Below, piece by piece: positions 41,890 to 50,891 of a stretch of DNA of 64,000 nt (positions are counted from its first letter, which is position 1; every line of letters begins with the position of its first letter). The DNA is from Algoriphagus boseongensis (GTDB lineage Bacteria; Bacteroidota; Bacteroidia; Cytophagales; Cyclobacteriaceae). The translations under genes and the position numbers were made by a program. The stretch is taken from positions 1,353,676 to 1,417,675 of the forward strand of contig NZ_SNYF01000005.1 of assembly GCF_004362805.1 (NCBI RefSeq), read 5' to 3'. The notes under the pieces were generated by a model, which was given only the letters and a program-made list of their open reading frames with translations, did not search any database and was not told where the DNA came from.

Positions 41890-44310
41890 TCAATTTTTGA
41901 TTCTTAAGAAACGTTTCCATCTAGGGAGTTTTTTATCTTGATGATATCCATAACCGTTTCCATACGCATAAGCATAGCCATATCCATAACCTTTGTCCAT
42001 ATGGACATCATTCAAGATCCCGTATATTTTAGTAACCCCACCTTTTTCCACCAAATTATTCAATATTTGGACGTTACCTTTGTCGGAGAAGCCCTGACGG
42101 AAAATAAAGAAGTTAATATCCGAGAATGCGAATAATTGTTTAGTTTCTGACACTAAACCAACCGGAGGGCAATCAAAGACTACAATATCATAGTTTTCTT
42201 TGATTTCACTTATGATATCAGTGAATCTATCTTGAAGTAAAAGTTCAGCTGGATTTGGGGGAATAGGTCCTGATAGGATTATATCTAAATTTTCATGCCC
42301 ACTAGATTTGACTACTTCCTTCCATGAAATATCACTAATTAAACAAGTACTCATTCCTTTATCATTGGTAAGATTAAAATCTTGAGCAATTCTTGGTTTT
42401 CTTAAATCCAAACCTAAAAGAATGGTTTTTTTTCCCATAAGAGAAAAAACAGATGCTAAATTGACTGATAAAAAGGTCTTTCCTTCTCCGGATATCGGAG
42501 AAGTAACCAAAATACAGAGTTTATCTTTGTGAGGGGAAAGGTAGGCCAAATCGGCTCTCAGAGACCTAAAAGACTCAGTAATCGGAGACCTCGGACTATT
42601 AATAACAGGAAGTTTGTCAGAGGATGTATTTCTTCCTATTATCCCAATTAATGGGACTTTGATTAATTTTTCCAGTTCATTAGGATCTTCGATTTTATTA
42701 TTTAAATACTCTTTCAGAGCTATTAAAGTGATTGGAATTAACAACCCCAAAACCAAGCCAAAAAATAAATTTTTATTTTTGTTGGGACCTATTTGACCAA
42801 CAGTTTGTGCTTGGTCGAGAATAACATTTTTAGGAAGATTAGAAGCAAGGGTTATTTCTGCCTCTGCTTTTTTCTGTAAGAGATAGATATAAATGTTTTC
42901 ATTGATTGTAAACTGCCTTTGTATCCCGATGAGATTTCTTTCAGTCTCGGGTAGGGTCCTGATTTCTGATTCAATCTCAAGGATTCTCCTGTTCAGTTCG
43001 GCAAGAATATTTTCATTGCTTAAAATTGCAGATTTTAGGTTATCGTCCAAGGCTTTTTGAGCATTTTCAATTCTAGAATTGATATCCTTTACGGCAGGTG
43101 TCTGTTCGGAAAAATTTGCTTTCAACCTCTGCTGCTCCGTTCGCAGAGAAGATATGTTTTCTACCAAAGAAATGAGTATAGGGTCTGAAATTCCAACCAT
43201 AGATGGGGCTGACCAATCACCCAATTGATTTTTGTTTACATAAGTCTTTAAGGTATTTAGGTACTTTAGATTCAGTTGAGCCTCAGATTTTTGCTTTTCT
43301 ATATCTTCCAATTTTTCAAAAATAGCTGAACCTTCTTCGGAAAGGTTGAATATTTTGTTTTCAGACCTATAAAGTTGAAGTCTATTCTCAGAATATTGAA
43401 GAGAGTCTGAAATTCCTTTAAGCTGATCAGTTATGAATTTGATGGTGTTTTCTACTGCGAGGTTTTTTTCTTGAAGCTCTCTATTCAAATACGTTCTCAT
43501 AAGCTGATTAATATAATCCTCACCCATTTTCGGCAGAGGAGTTATCATGCTTAAAGTGATAATGGAGGAATATTTCTCTTGTGTCTTAGCATTTATTTTC
43601 CCTCTCATTTCTCTAGCTAATGAAGCATTATCCTGAAAACTGAATAATATTTCATCTCCCGGGATGGAAGATATTTGACTAACAGAAAACTCAAACAATT
43701 CCAATAAAATAATGGGCTCATTGAAAGAAAAAATAGAATTGGGAAGATTGACTGCGTCAATTTTCCGGGAGTTTAATGGATTTCTAGGGTCATAAAAGCT
43801 GAACCCCTCAGAAATAACTGTAAGTTCAAATCTTTTAGAATCAAGAACCTTTAATTTGAACATCCCTCCGACAAGCATAGGTTTGTCTTTTCTATAATTC
43901 AAAAAAATTGGAGTATTTCCATAAATCTGCGCAATATTAACTCGATCTTTTACAAAGTACCTAACATTCAAATTCATCTCTTTGACTGTTTGCTCAGCTA
44001 AAGAATAAGATTTTAAAATCCCTAATTCTTCATCCATATTACTATAGCCATATCCAAATCCACCTGGAGTAAAAAAATCAGACGACGGAACTTCGTCTTT
44101 AATTACAAGAGTCCCTTCAACTAAATAGACTGGAGATTCAAAAATATTTTTAGTAAACGAGACACTAAATCCTAAAATTCCTCCAATTAAAATCCAAGGC
44201 CAAAAACTAAATAGCTTGGACAGAAATGCCTTAAAATTAAAATCTTCTTCCTTTTGAATTACTACCGGAATTTTAGGATAATCACTATTATCATTAGAAC
44301 TTACGTTCAT
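41890..44310 (-). CDS. Wzc-like polysaccharide co-polymerase / tyrosine kinase (copy 2)
   Basis: An 806-residue PCP2-type protein. One transmembrane helix (about 34-54) precedes a long periplasmic Wzz-like domain with coiled coil (about 285-470). A second helix (about 515-535) is followed by the BY-kinase domain with Walker A SGEGKTFLSVN, Walker A' LLGLDLRKPR and Walker B VFDCPPVGL. The tail is a Gly-Tyr/Ala-Tyr repeat, the autophosphorylation cluster. It should couple polysaccharide chain length and export through Wza. It is paralogous to the gene at 45173-47620 and is immediately followed by the lasso cyclase gene. Confidence 0.88.
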   Translation of the reverse strand: MNVSSNDNSDYPKIPVVIQKEEDFNFKAFLSKLFSFWPWILIGGILGFSVSFTKNIFESPVYLVEGTLVIKDEVPSSDFFTPGGFGYGYSNMDEELGILKSYSLAEQTVKEMNLNVRYFVKDRVNIAQIYGNTPIFLNYRKDKPMLVGGMFKLKVLDSKRFELTVISEGFSFYDPRNPLNSRKIDAVNLPNSIFSFNEPIILLELFEFSVSQISSIPGDEILFSFQDNASLAREMRGKINAKTQEKYSSIITLSMITPLPKMGEDYINQLMRTYLNRELQEKNLAVENTIKFITDQLKGISDSLQYSENRLQLYRSENKIFNLSEEGSAIFEKLEDIEKQKSEAQLNLKYLNTLKTYVNKNQLGDWSAPSMVGISDPILISLVENISSLRTEQQRLKANFSEQTPAVKDINSRIENAQKALDDNLKSAILSNENILAELNRRILEIESEIRTLPETERNLIGIQRQFTINENIYIYLLQKKAEAEITLASNLPKNVILDQAQTVGQIGPNKNKNLFFGLVLGLLIPITLIALKEYLNNKIEDPNELEKLIKVPLIGIIGRNTSSDKLPVINSPRSPITESFRSLRADLAYLSPHKDKLCILVTSPISGEGKTFLSVNLASVFSLMGKKTILLGLDLRKPRIAQDFNLTNDKGMSTCLISDISWKEVVKSSGHENLDIILSGPIPPNPAELLLQDRFTDIISEIKENYDIVVFDCPPVGLVSETKQLFAFSDINFFIFRQGFSDKGNVQILNNLVEKGGVTKIYGILNDVHMDKGYGYGYAYAYGNGYGYHQDKKLPRWKRFLRIKN
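41944..41992. repeat. Gly/Ala-Tyr repeat encoding the wzc2 tyrosine cluster
   Basis: Hexanucleotide-like units (plus-strand CATAxC/CATAGC variants) encode the GYGYAYAYGNGYGY tail of the second Wzc-like kinase. Repeat copies differ at third codon positions, so they are maintained by selection rather than being a fresh expansion. In-frame hexamer gain or loss would alter the number of phosphorylatable tyrosines. Confidence 0.6.
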
Positions 44311-45172
44311 AACTCTTATTTATTTTTAGAATATTTCTCTGGAAAGATTATACGGAATTAAAGTAATTAAGGTGTTTCTTATAAGCCAATGATTTATTCG
44401 GAACAAATTAATACAATTGTTTCGGCCATAAACTAATGAACTTAAATAAGGACTATGGTTTGGTAAAGCTTAAATCGAAATGCTTTAGTAGAATACAAAA
44501 GAAAAGAATCAACTCCTTAATTTGAATTTATATCTAGAAAAGATTTTTCTTTCCTTAATAATTCAAAGAGTCAACTAGAGCTTCAAAGTTAATATATTTG
44601 TTTTTGAATTTTAAATAATTAAAAATGTTTTTCAGATACATTTTTAATCTTTGAAGTATCATTTTGAGGAAAGAAATCCTTGAAATACTCCTCCTTCCAA
44701 ATAACCTATATCAAAGAATTCCTTAATTTTCAAATCAAAACTCCATTTATGAAAATCTTTTCCCGAGTTTTTAGACCTACTTGGTAAAAATAGAAAATTC
44801 AACGACCTCCGTCTAAAGAGATTCATTTTTCAAACTAAAATCTGGAAATGAACTGGTTAATGTTCTCTCAAAATCTTGCAACCTACCAGTCCAAAGAAAG
44901 AATTTCTCAAAGATTATTTTTAGAAACATCTTAGGATGCTTTGTTTCTTGATACGCTCATATAAAAAGTCAAGAGGATATCTTAATGAGAAAGAAAATCC
45001 GAATTAGAATAAATTCAAAGACTTATTCTTTTTCCATGGTATTGTAAAAATCACCTTAAGAAGTTAAAATCGAGCTTTCTTTAATTTCGATAGCCCAATT
45101 TTCAATCCTAAAAAATATAGTTGTCAAATTGAAATGAAATGTATTGTATACCTTGTTTTGTGGCTAGATCTC
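44311..45172. other. 862-nt non-coding gap between the two wzc-like genes
   Basis: No frame here has a recognisable protein; the sequence is very AT-rich with scattered stops in all frames. One minus-strand TAACTTTG, matching the Bacteroidota -7 box TAnnTTTG, lies at 44584-44591, about 270 nt upstream of wzc copy 2, but it lacks a -33 element. The gap may hold the promoter and leader of the wzc2-lasso transcript or a decayed gene. Nothing firmer can be seen. Confidence 0.45.
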
Positions 45173-47620
45173 TTATTTAAACCTCTTAATTGCTTGTTTC
45201 CACCACGATGGTTTTTCTTCTTCATAATAACCATAGGAATTAGATCCATAACCATAACCATATCCGTATCCATACCCATATCCGTACCCATATCCCTTAT
45301 CGAAATTAACGTCATTTAGAAGTCCATAAATCTTAGTAACTCCACCTTTATCAACTAAATTATTTAGTAATTCAGAGTTGCCTTTCATGGAATATCCTTG
45401 CCTGAAAACAAAAAATTTAATGTCAGCATGAGCAAACAATTCCTTTGTTTCGGATACTAAACCTACTGGTGGACAATCAAAAACTACCACATCATAAACG
45501 CTTTTGATTTCTTCAATTATCTCTCCGAATTTTTCCTGAAGAAGTAGTTCCGCAGGATTGGGAGGGATCGGTCCAGAAAGGATTATATCAAGATTAGGAT
45601 AACCTGAGTTTTTTACTACTTCTTGCCAAGGTGTGGTGCTACTCAAGCAGGTACTAAATCCTTTATCGTTTGTTAAATTGAAATCTTCACCAATTTTTGG
45701 CTTTCGAAGATCCAATCCTAATAAGATTGTCTTTTTTCCCATCAAAGCAAACACTGAGGCCATATTGACAGAAGCAAACGTCTTTCCTTCCCCAGAAATA
45801 GAAGAAGTAAAAAGAATAGACACTTTATCTTTTTGTGGACTTAAATACGATAAATCGGCCCTAATCGAACGAAAGGACTCTGCCACTGATGACCTTGGAT
45901 TATTCAACACCGGAAGGCTATCCACAGATGTATTTCTTCCAATCAAGCCAATTAGCGGTACCTTAATTTGCTTTTCAAGCGATTTAGGATCTTCAATTTT
46001 AAAATTTAAATAATTTTTTAAAGTGATTAACCCAATTGGAATCAAAAACCCTACAAGTAAACCGAATATTAGATTGGATTTAGTATTTGGTGAAATTGGA
46101 TAGTTTCCAGCCTTAGCAGAATCCAAAACCATATTACTTGGCATATTAGATGCCCTAGTTATTTCAGACTCAGCCTTTTTTTGAAGAAAATAAATATAAA
46201 TATTTTCATTTATTGTGAACTGTCGCGTGTAGCTTAACAATTTTCTTTCAGTTTCGGGAAGTTGATTAATTTCCCTTTCAGCAGTCCGAATTTGATTATT
46301 AATGTTACTAAGAAGGCTTTGGGTATTGGAAATAGAGGAGTTGACGTTTTCTTGCAATGCACTAGTCGTGTTTTGGATCCTAGCACTAATGTCGCGGACT
46401 TGTGGAGTTTGATCAGAAAAATTGGCAGTAAGTCGAAGACGTTCTGCCTGAAGATCAGCTAAATTTTGGATCAAACTACTTAGGAGAGGATCAGCTGTTC
46501 CTACGATTGATGGAGCAATTAAATCTCCTGATTTACCATTTCTTAGATACTCATTAAGGGTTTGCAAATATTTTAGTTTGATTTCATTTACTCCCTTCTC
46601 CTTCTCCAACTCCTGAAGTTTCTGAAAAATCACAGAACCTTCTTGAGACAGGTTGAATACTTGATTTTCAGAACGGTATCGCTCCAACCGGGCTTCCGAA
46701 TAACGAAGAGAATCGGTAATACCACTCAACTGATTATCAATAAATTGAATTGTATTTTCAGCTGTTTGGTTCTTTTCATCCAGTTCGCTTTGGATATAAG
46801 TCTCCATCAAGGTATTTAGATATTCGACTCCCTTTTTTCTAAAAGGAGTCTGAATACTAAGGGTAAGAATTGAACTTGGTTTGCTAACAGATACTGAAAG
46901 GCTCTGTGACATACTCAAAGCTAAAGAATGAGGATCAACTAATCTGAAATAGATAATCTCCCCTGGCAGTCCAGAGGCTTTTTCAACTGTAAATTCAAAA
47001 AAATCATTAGTTATAACTTCCCCAAAGCCAAATTCATTTTTTTCCAAAATCAATTTACTAACACCCGTTTTAAACTCAGGGTCTAAGGGATTAAATAACG
47101 AAAAACTGGGATCTTCAACAGTTAAAGAAAAAACTCCATCATCTAAAATCTCAATACGGAAAAGACCTCCAACTACTTGTTTCCTTTTCCAGTCCACGTT
47201 AATAAAGACGGGAGAGTTTCCAAAAATTTCAGTTTTCCTAGGCCATCCATCCTTAAAAAATTGAACATTAAAATCCAGTTTATTCAGTGAAGAATGCGCT
47301 AAATCGTATGATTTAAGGATTCCTATTTCATTATCGATGTTATTTTTCCCGCGAAAACCAAGACCTGAAGAAGCAAAAAGATCCGTCCCAAGAGAGGAAT
47401 TAGTTTCTTTTAACATTACTTTAGATTCGACCCTGTATATAGGTGTCGATGTTCGATTCAAATAAGTACCATAACCAAATCCAAGAATTACGAAGAAAAG
47501 TATAAAGGGCCAATATCTAAGGTAATTGAATAAAATTCCCTTAACATCTATCTCATTATCTGCCAGAACCAAAAATGGAGCACTGGAGTTAGGCTTTACT
47601 TGGGATGAAATTTGATTCAT
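45173..47620 (-). CDS. Wzc-like polysaccharide co-polymerase / tyrosine kinase (copy 1)
   Basis: An 815-residue PCP2-type protein. A transmembrane helix near residues 35-52 leads into a periplasmic Wzz-like domain with a coiled coil. A second helix near 522-540 precedes a BY-kinase domain with Walker A SGEGKTFASVN, LLGLDLRKPK and VFDCPPVGL. Its tail contains eight consecutive Gly-Tyr dipeptides, then YGYYEEE. The Wza-like gene ends 2 nt upstream, the standard wza-wzc pairing for export of capsule/EPS. It shares its whole layout with copy 2 but differs throughout, so the duplication is old. Confidence 0.9.
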   Translation of the reverse strand: MNQISSQVKPNSSAPFLVLADNEIDVKGILFNYLRYWPFILFFVILGFGYGTYLNRTSTPIYRVESKVMLKETNSSLGTDLFASSGLGFRGKNNIDNEIGILKSYDLAHSSLNKLDFNVQFFKDGWPRKTEIFGNSPVFINVDWKRKQVVGGLFRIEILDDGVFSLTVEDPSFSLFNPLDPEFKTGVSKLILEKNEFGFGEVITNDFFEFTVEKASGLPGEIIYFRLVDPHSLALSMSQSLSVSVSKPSSILTLSIQTPFRKKGVEYLNTLMETYIQSELDEKNQTAENTIQFIDNQLSGITDSLRYSEARLERYRSENQVFNLSQEGSVIFQKLQELEKEKGVNEIKLKYLQTLNEYLRNGKSGDLIAPSIVGTADPLLSSLIQNLADLQAERLRLTANFSDQTPQVRDISARIQNTTSALQENVNSSISNTQSLLSNINNQIRTAEREINQLPETERKLLSYTRQFTINENIYIYFLQKKAESEITRASNMPSNMVLDSAKAGNYPISPNTKSNLIFGLLVGFLIPIGLITLKNYLNFKIEDPKSLEKQIKVPLIGLIGRNTSVDSLPVLNNPRSSVAESFRSIRADLSYLSPQKDKVSILFTSSISGEGKTFASVNMASVFALMGKKTILLGLDLRKPKIGEDFNLTNDKGFSTCLSSTTPWQEVVKNSGYPNLDIILSGPIPPNPAELLLQEKFGEIIEEIKSVYDVVVFDCPPVGLVSETKELFAHADIKFFVFRQGYSMKGNSELLNNLVDKGGVTKIYGLLNDVNFDKGYGYGYGYGYGYGYGYGSNSYGYYEEEKPSWWKQAIKRFK
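45246..45296. repeat. Hexanucleotide repeat encoding (Gly-Tyr)n in wzc1
   Basis: Eight Gly-Tyr codon pairs run in tandem, read on the plus strand as alternating CCATAT/CCGTAT/CCATAC hexamers. The tract is prone to slippage by six bases without frame loss, which would change the number of tyrosines in the kinase tail. It forms the C-terminal phosphorylation cluster typical of BY-kinases. Confidence 0.65.
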
Positions 47621-47622
47621 TA

Positions 47623-48426
47623 TTAGTTTACAAACAAATTCGCAATCAGAAAAACAGTAGTCAACACCGAAGAAAGTAGTAAAAAGTTTTGTATACCACT
47701 TTCTCCTGCACCAATTTCTCGAATCTTCATAGGTTCAGCATACAATTGGTCATTAGGTTGAATAAAATAAAAGGGAGACTGAATCAATTGTCGGTCGTTA
47801 AGATTGACACGGTGGAGTTTTGTTCCTTCAGGATATTGGCGGATTAGCAAAATTTCATTCCTTTTTGCTATCGTACTCAAATCCCCAGCATTAGCTACAG
47901 CCTCAAATATAGTTAGCCTCTCCTGCAAGACGACAAATTGACCTGGTTGTCTGAATTCTCCCAAGGCCGAATAACGAATACCCCCAAGCTTCACACTCAA
48001 ATAAAATTCTGATGTGACATATTCTCTCAACTTTTTTTCAATTTCCAACCGGGCTTCATCAATAGTCTTTTCTTTCACATTTACTTCTCCTACGATCGGA
48101 AGACGGATATTACCGTACTTGTCAATCTTATATCCAGTCAAATAATAAACATCGCCTCCAGAACCTCCCTGAGCCATCACCCCACCCTGCCTATTTTGAA
48201 AACTGAATCCATTCTTTATCATATCCTCAATAGTTTGGATATTAACATCAAGAATGTCATTATACTGAAGACGATATTCAGGAATCTCGTAAGAAATCAA
48301 CTCTCCTTCTGATATGGGTTGATTTCCCTCCAAATTTTGAAGATAAATGATTTTTTCGTTAGAAACACAAGAGAAAGTTGCCCATGCTAGGCCTACAATT
48401 CCAATTGCTTTTAAATACTTAAGCAT
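47623..48426 (-). CDS. Wza-like polysaccharide export outer-membrane lipoprotein
   Basis: A 267-residue protein. A signal peptide with a lipobox-like end (ATFSC, Cys about residue 20) is followed by the polysaccharide export domain (YRLQYNDILDVNIQTIE, about residues 52-68). SLBB-type segments (IRLPIVGEVNVKEKTIDEAR and FRQPGQFVVLQERLTIFEA) follow, with a C-terminal hydrophobic helix. It forms the outer-membrane channel through which the Wzc kinase exports polysaccharide. It is the first gene of this minus-strand transcript and follows a 351-nt regulatory gap. Confidence 0.9.
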   Translation of the reverse strand: MLKYLKAIGIVGLAWATFSCVSNEKIIYLQNLEGNQPISEGELISYEIPEYRLQYNDILDVNIQTIEDMIKNGFSFQNRQGGVMAQGGSGGDVYYLTGYKIDKYGNIRLPIVGEVNVKEKTIDEARLEIEKKLREYVTSEFYLSVKLGGIRYSALGEFRQPGQFVVLQERLTIFEAVANAGDLSTIAKRNEILLIRQYPEGTKLHRVNLNDRQLIQSPFYFIQPNDQLYAEPMKIREIGAGESGIQNFLLLSSVLTTVFLIANLFVN

Positions 48427-48458
48427 AAAGGTTTTTAAAATTCGATATCAAAACCTGA

Positions 48459-48466
48459 CAAACATA
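48459..48466 (-). promoter_or_regulatory. Candidate -7 promoter box for the wza-wzc operon
   Basis: The minus strand reads TATGTTTG, an exact match to the Bacteroidota -7 consensus TAnnTTTG. It is 33 nt upstream of the wza start codon, giving a predicted 5' leader of about 26 nt. No TTTG -33 element lies at 19-21 nt; the inverted repeat at 48473-48494 fills that space instead, suggesting a regulator-controlled promoter. Confidence 0.5.
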
Positions 48467-48472
48467 GGAAAG

Positions 48473-48538
48473 AATGTCTAATTGAATAGACATTTCTTCA
48501 AATTTGAAATGAATTTTTAGGGATTTTTTAAAAATTCA
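48473..48538. promoter_or_regulatory. Three stacked palindromes upstream of wza (possible operators)
   Basis: Inverted repeats lie side by side. AATGTCTA/TAGACATT is at 48473-48480 and 48487-48494. TTCAAATTTGAA is a 12-bp palindrome at 48497-48508. TGAATTTTTA/TAAAAATTCA is at 48510-48519 and 48529-48538. The first occupies the spacer and -33 position of the candidate promoter. They could be regulator binding sites or, for the outer one, a bidirectional terminator. Symmetry is seen directly; function is inferred. Confidence 0.45.
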
Positions 48539-48777
48539 TTTTCTTTCAGTGAAGGGTCCTAGGCATTTCTTTTAAACCTAATTGATGTCAAATAGGAAAG
48601 ATTCTGGACTTCTATAAAGAAATTTAAGCTAAACACTTGATTTTGAAATTATTTATAAATCATTGCTTAAAAATAGAAATCCCTAGGTTCCTTACTATTT
48701 AACTCTGAATAGATTAAATTTTAAATACAATGCACAAGATTCTTTTCAGACCGAGATTTCATCACTCTAATGAAGAT

Positions 48778-50022
48778 TTACTCGTATCTCAAAGACTCGA
48801 TAGGGTCAAGCTTACTTGCTTTGAAGGCTGGGATGTACCCTGCAATCAAACCTACGGCAATACATATAATGAAGGAAATTATCATCCATAACCAAGGAAT
48901 CAAGAATCCTCCTGGGCCTATGAAATTGGCAATAATATTTCCAATTCCTATTCCCAGCATCATCCCGAAAATTCCACCTATTACACAAATAACAATCGCC
49001 TCAATTAAAAACTGCTGACGGATTCTCAAAGGTGTAGCTCCTAAAGCTTTTCGGATTCCTATTTCCCGAGTTCGCTCAGTTACGGAAACCAGCATAATAT
49101 TCATCAAACCAATGGAAGCTCCCAATAGGGTAATAAATCCTATTCCGAAACCACCTATTCTTAAATATCCTGCGACTTCCTCCAAACTTTCAGCAACTGA
49201 CTGACTTTTTGCAAGTTCAAAGGAATCTTCCTGAGCTACTCTATCCTGACGGATTTTTCTCATGATTCCGATAGCCTGACCCATTTCGTAGTCAATTTTC
49301 CCAGGATCAGAAGCTACTCCGGTAATTCTATAATTGAAGCTTCCTCTAAGATCTAACCTGGAAGCATTTTCGATGGGAATCAATATTTGTCGGTCTGCAC
49401 CTTGGTCCTGACCTACTCCACCTTGCTTGTCTAAAACACCGATAACGGTATAAGATCTGCCCAAAAAAGTCACTTTATCATTGATTGGATCCTCTCCTGC
49501 ATTGAATAAGGTCTCTTCTATTTCTTTTCCGATAATTGCTACCGCACTACCATACCTCACATCCATCTGGCTAAAGTTTCTTCCTTTTGCCAGTTTAATA
49601 GCCTTGATAGAAAGGTAATTTTCATCCCCTCCTCTAATTCTTGTATTTGGGTTGGTTTTCTTTGATCCTCTTTTTACCTCAGCAATTCCTGTCACTGAAG
49701 TGAAAACCGTAGAAATCCCTATTGCTGAAAATTCCTGCTTGAATTGGCTTGCCTCCCGGTAATCAATTCTAGGATAGATTTTCTCGGTTTTTCCCTCCTG
49801 CACTACCCTTCCACCACTTTCTCCTTTATTTCTAATGTCAAAAGAATTCGCCCCCAATCCTGCAAAACTCTCCGCTATCTGAGCTTTAATCCCATCAATG
49901 GCAGTTAGCATCCCCACCAAGGAGGAAATTCCAATTGCTATGATGGCCCCAGTCAAAACAGTTCTAAGAAAGTTGACCTTAACAGATTTAAGGGCTTCGC
50001 GGACATTCTCGATCAAGTTCAT
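48778..50022 (-). CDS. MacB/FtsX-type ABC transporter permease
   Basis: A 414-residue protein with one transmembrane helix near residues 22-42, a large periplasmic MacB-core domain (about 50-280), then three helices. These include the FtsX signature GLMNIMLVSVTERTREIGIR and a C-terminal AFKASKLDPIESLRYE motif. It is the permease subunit of a mechanotransmission-type exporter; no ATPase gene adjoins it in the window. The substrate is unknown. It is separated from the polysaccharide locus by the 351-nt gap and probably has its own promoter. Confidence 0.9.
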   Translation of the reverse strand: MNLIENVREALKSVKVNFLRTVLTGAIIAIGISSLVGMLTAIDGIKAQIAESFAGLGANSFDIRNKGESGGRVVQEGKTEKIYPRIDYREASQFKQEFSAIGISTVFTSVTGIAEVKRGSKKTNPNTRIRGGDENYLSIKAIKLAKGRNFSQMDVRYGSAVAIIGKEIEETLFNAGEDPINDKVTFLGRSYTVIGVLDKQGGVGQDQGADRQILIPIENASRLDLRGSFNYRITGVASDPGKIDYEMGQAIGIMRKIRQDRVAQEDSFELAKSQSVAESLEEVAGYLRIGGFGIGFITLLGASIGLMNIMLVSVTERTREIGIRKALGATPLRIRQQFLIEAIVICVIGGIFGMMLGIGIGNIIANFIGPGGFLIPWLWMIISFIICIAVGLIAGYIPAFKASKLDPIESLRYE

Positions 50023-50100
50023 ATTTTGTTCGTTTTAGAACAGGTTTATAGGAAAAATTCTCATTTATCAACTAAGTATAAGCAAGTCCTTTTACCCTGC

Positions 50101-50108
50101 CAAAAGTA
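50101..50108 (-). promoter_or_regulatory. Candidate -7 promoter box for the MacB-like permease gene
   Basis: The minus strand reads TACTTTTG, matching TAnnTTTG, 79 nt upstream of the permease start. A T-rich segment lies near the -33 position but is not an exact TTTG. Promoter assignment is moderate to weak. Confidence 0.35.
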
Positions 50109-50127
50109 CGTTTATTCTTTATTAAAA

Positions 50128-50241
50128 GATTGGAAGATTGAAAGATTGGAAAATTTGCAAGACGAAAGGTTGGAAAGTGGTAAGTTGAGGGATTGTAATT
50201 ATGTCTTTTAGTTATTGGGAATTGGTTATTGACAATTGATT
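50128..50241. repeat. Low-complexity intergenic repeats (GATTGGAAGATTGAAAG; TTATTGGGAATTGG)
   Basis: Tandem degenerate copies of GATTGAAA lie at about 50128-50176, and TTATTGGGAATTGGTTATTG-type copies at about 50209-50241. Such tracts are frequent between Bacteroidota genes. They fill the gap between miaE and the permease promoter. Confidence 0.5.
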
Positions 50242-50245
50242 ATTT

Positions 50246-50857
50246 TTAATGCATTCGGTCACCTCTTAGCTCCATATTTTTCAAGACCTCCGCTTCGTAA
50301 GCCAACCATTCCTGCCATCGTTTATTTACTTTTTCAGGATCATAGTATTTCCTGGCCAGCTCAATAAAAGTCACATAATGTCCCGCCTCTGAGATCATCA
50401 ATTCGTAATAAAACTTTTTCAATTCATCATCCTGAATATGCTGTGAGAGCAATTTAAAGCGCTCACAACTTCTGGCCTCAATAAGTGCATTCAACAGAAG
50501 ATATTCCGTCAATTGCTGCATGCGGCTTCCTCCCTTTTTAATGAAATCATTTAGTTTGGCGACATACTCATCCTTTCTTTGTCGACCAAATTTCATCCCA
50601 CGCTTTTTCAATTGATCCATGACTCTTTCAAAGTGTCCCCACTCTTCTGCTACTAAGGGAGTCAGGGTATCCACCAGCTCTTCCAAATCATTAAATCGCA
50701 CGATTAGGCTGATGCAAGAAGAAGCTGCTTTTTGCTCACAATAAGCATGATCCACCAAAATATCCTCAATCTGCATCTCAGCAATTCCTACCCATCGGGG
50801 ATCAGTAGGTAATTTCAGATGCAGCATTTTTTGTCTTGTACTTTCTTCCCAGCTCAT
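50246..50857 (-). CDS. miaE: tRNA-(ms2io6A)-hydroxylase (MiaE-like)
   Basis: A ferritin-like diiron protein of about 203 residues from Met15 (start at 50857). An upstream start at 50899 would overlap the porin stop. Iron ligands are visible as the Glu/His motifs EDILVDHAYCEQKA, EEWGHFERV, EARSCERF and EAGHYVTF. It hydroxylates the isopentenyl side chain of modified adenosine 37 in tRNA. The start is uncertain; a later Met at LKLPTDPRW is also common in relatives. Confidence 0.88.
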   Translation of the reverse strand: MSWEESTRQKMLHLKLPTDPRWVGIAEMQIEDILVDHAYCEQKAASSCISLIVRFNDLEELVDTLTPLVAEEWGHFERVMDQLKKRGMKFGRQRKDEYVAKLNDFIKKGGSRMQQLTEYLLLNALIEARSCERFKLLSQHIQDDELKKFYYELMISEAGHYVTFIELARKYYDPEKVNKRWQEWLAYEAEVLKNMELRGDRMH

Positions 50858-50891
50858 AATTTGAAGTGAAGAATTAATTTTTATTACTCTA

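Larger units (their letters stand above)
48427..48777. other. 351-nt gap holding the wza promoter region
   Basis: No gene is present. The 48459-48538 portion is dense with palindromes and a promoter box, listed separately. The remainder up to 48777 is AT-rich and shows no further recognisable element. Confidence 0.6.

Noticed and set aside
45246..45296. CRISPR-like or minisatellite array
   Set aside because: The hexamer units encode the Gly-Tyr tail in frame and there are no spacers.
45633..46013. 126-codon plus-strand frame inside wzc copy 1
   Set aside because: It is antisense to the conserved kinase domain and has no domain of its own.
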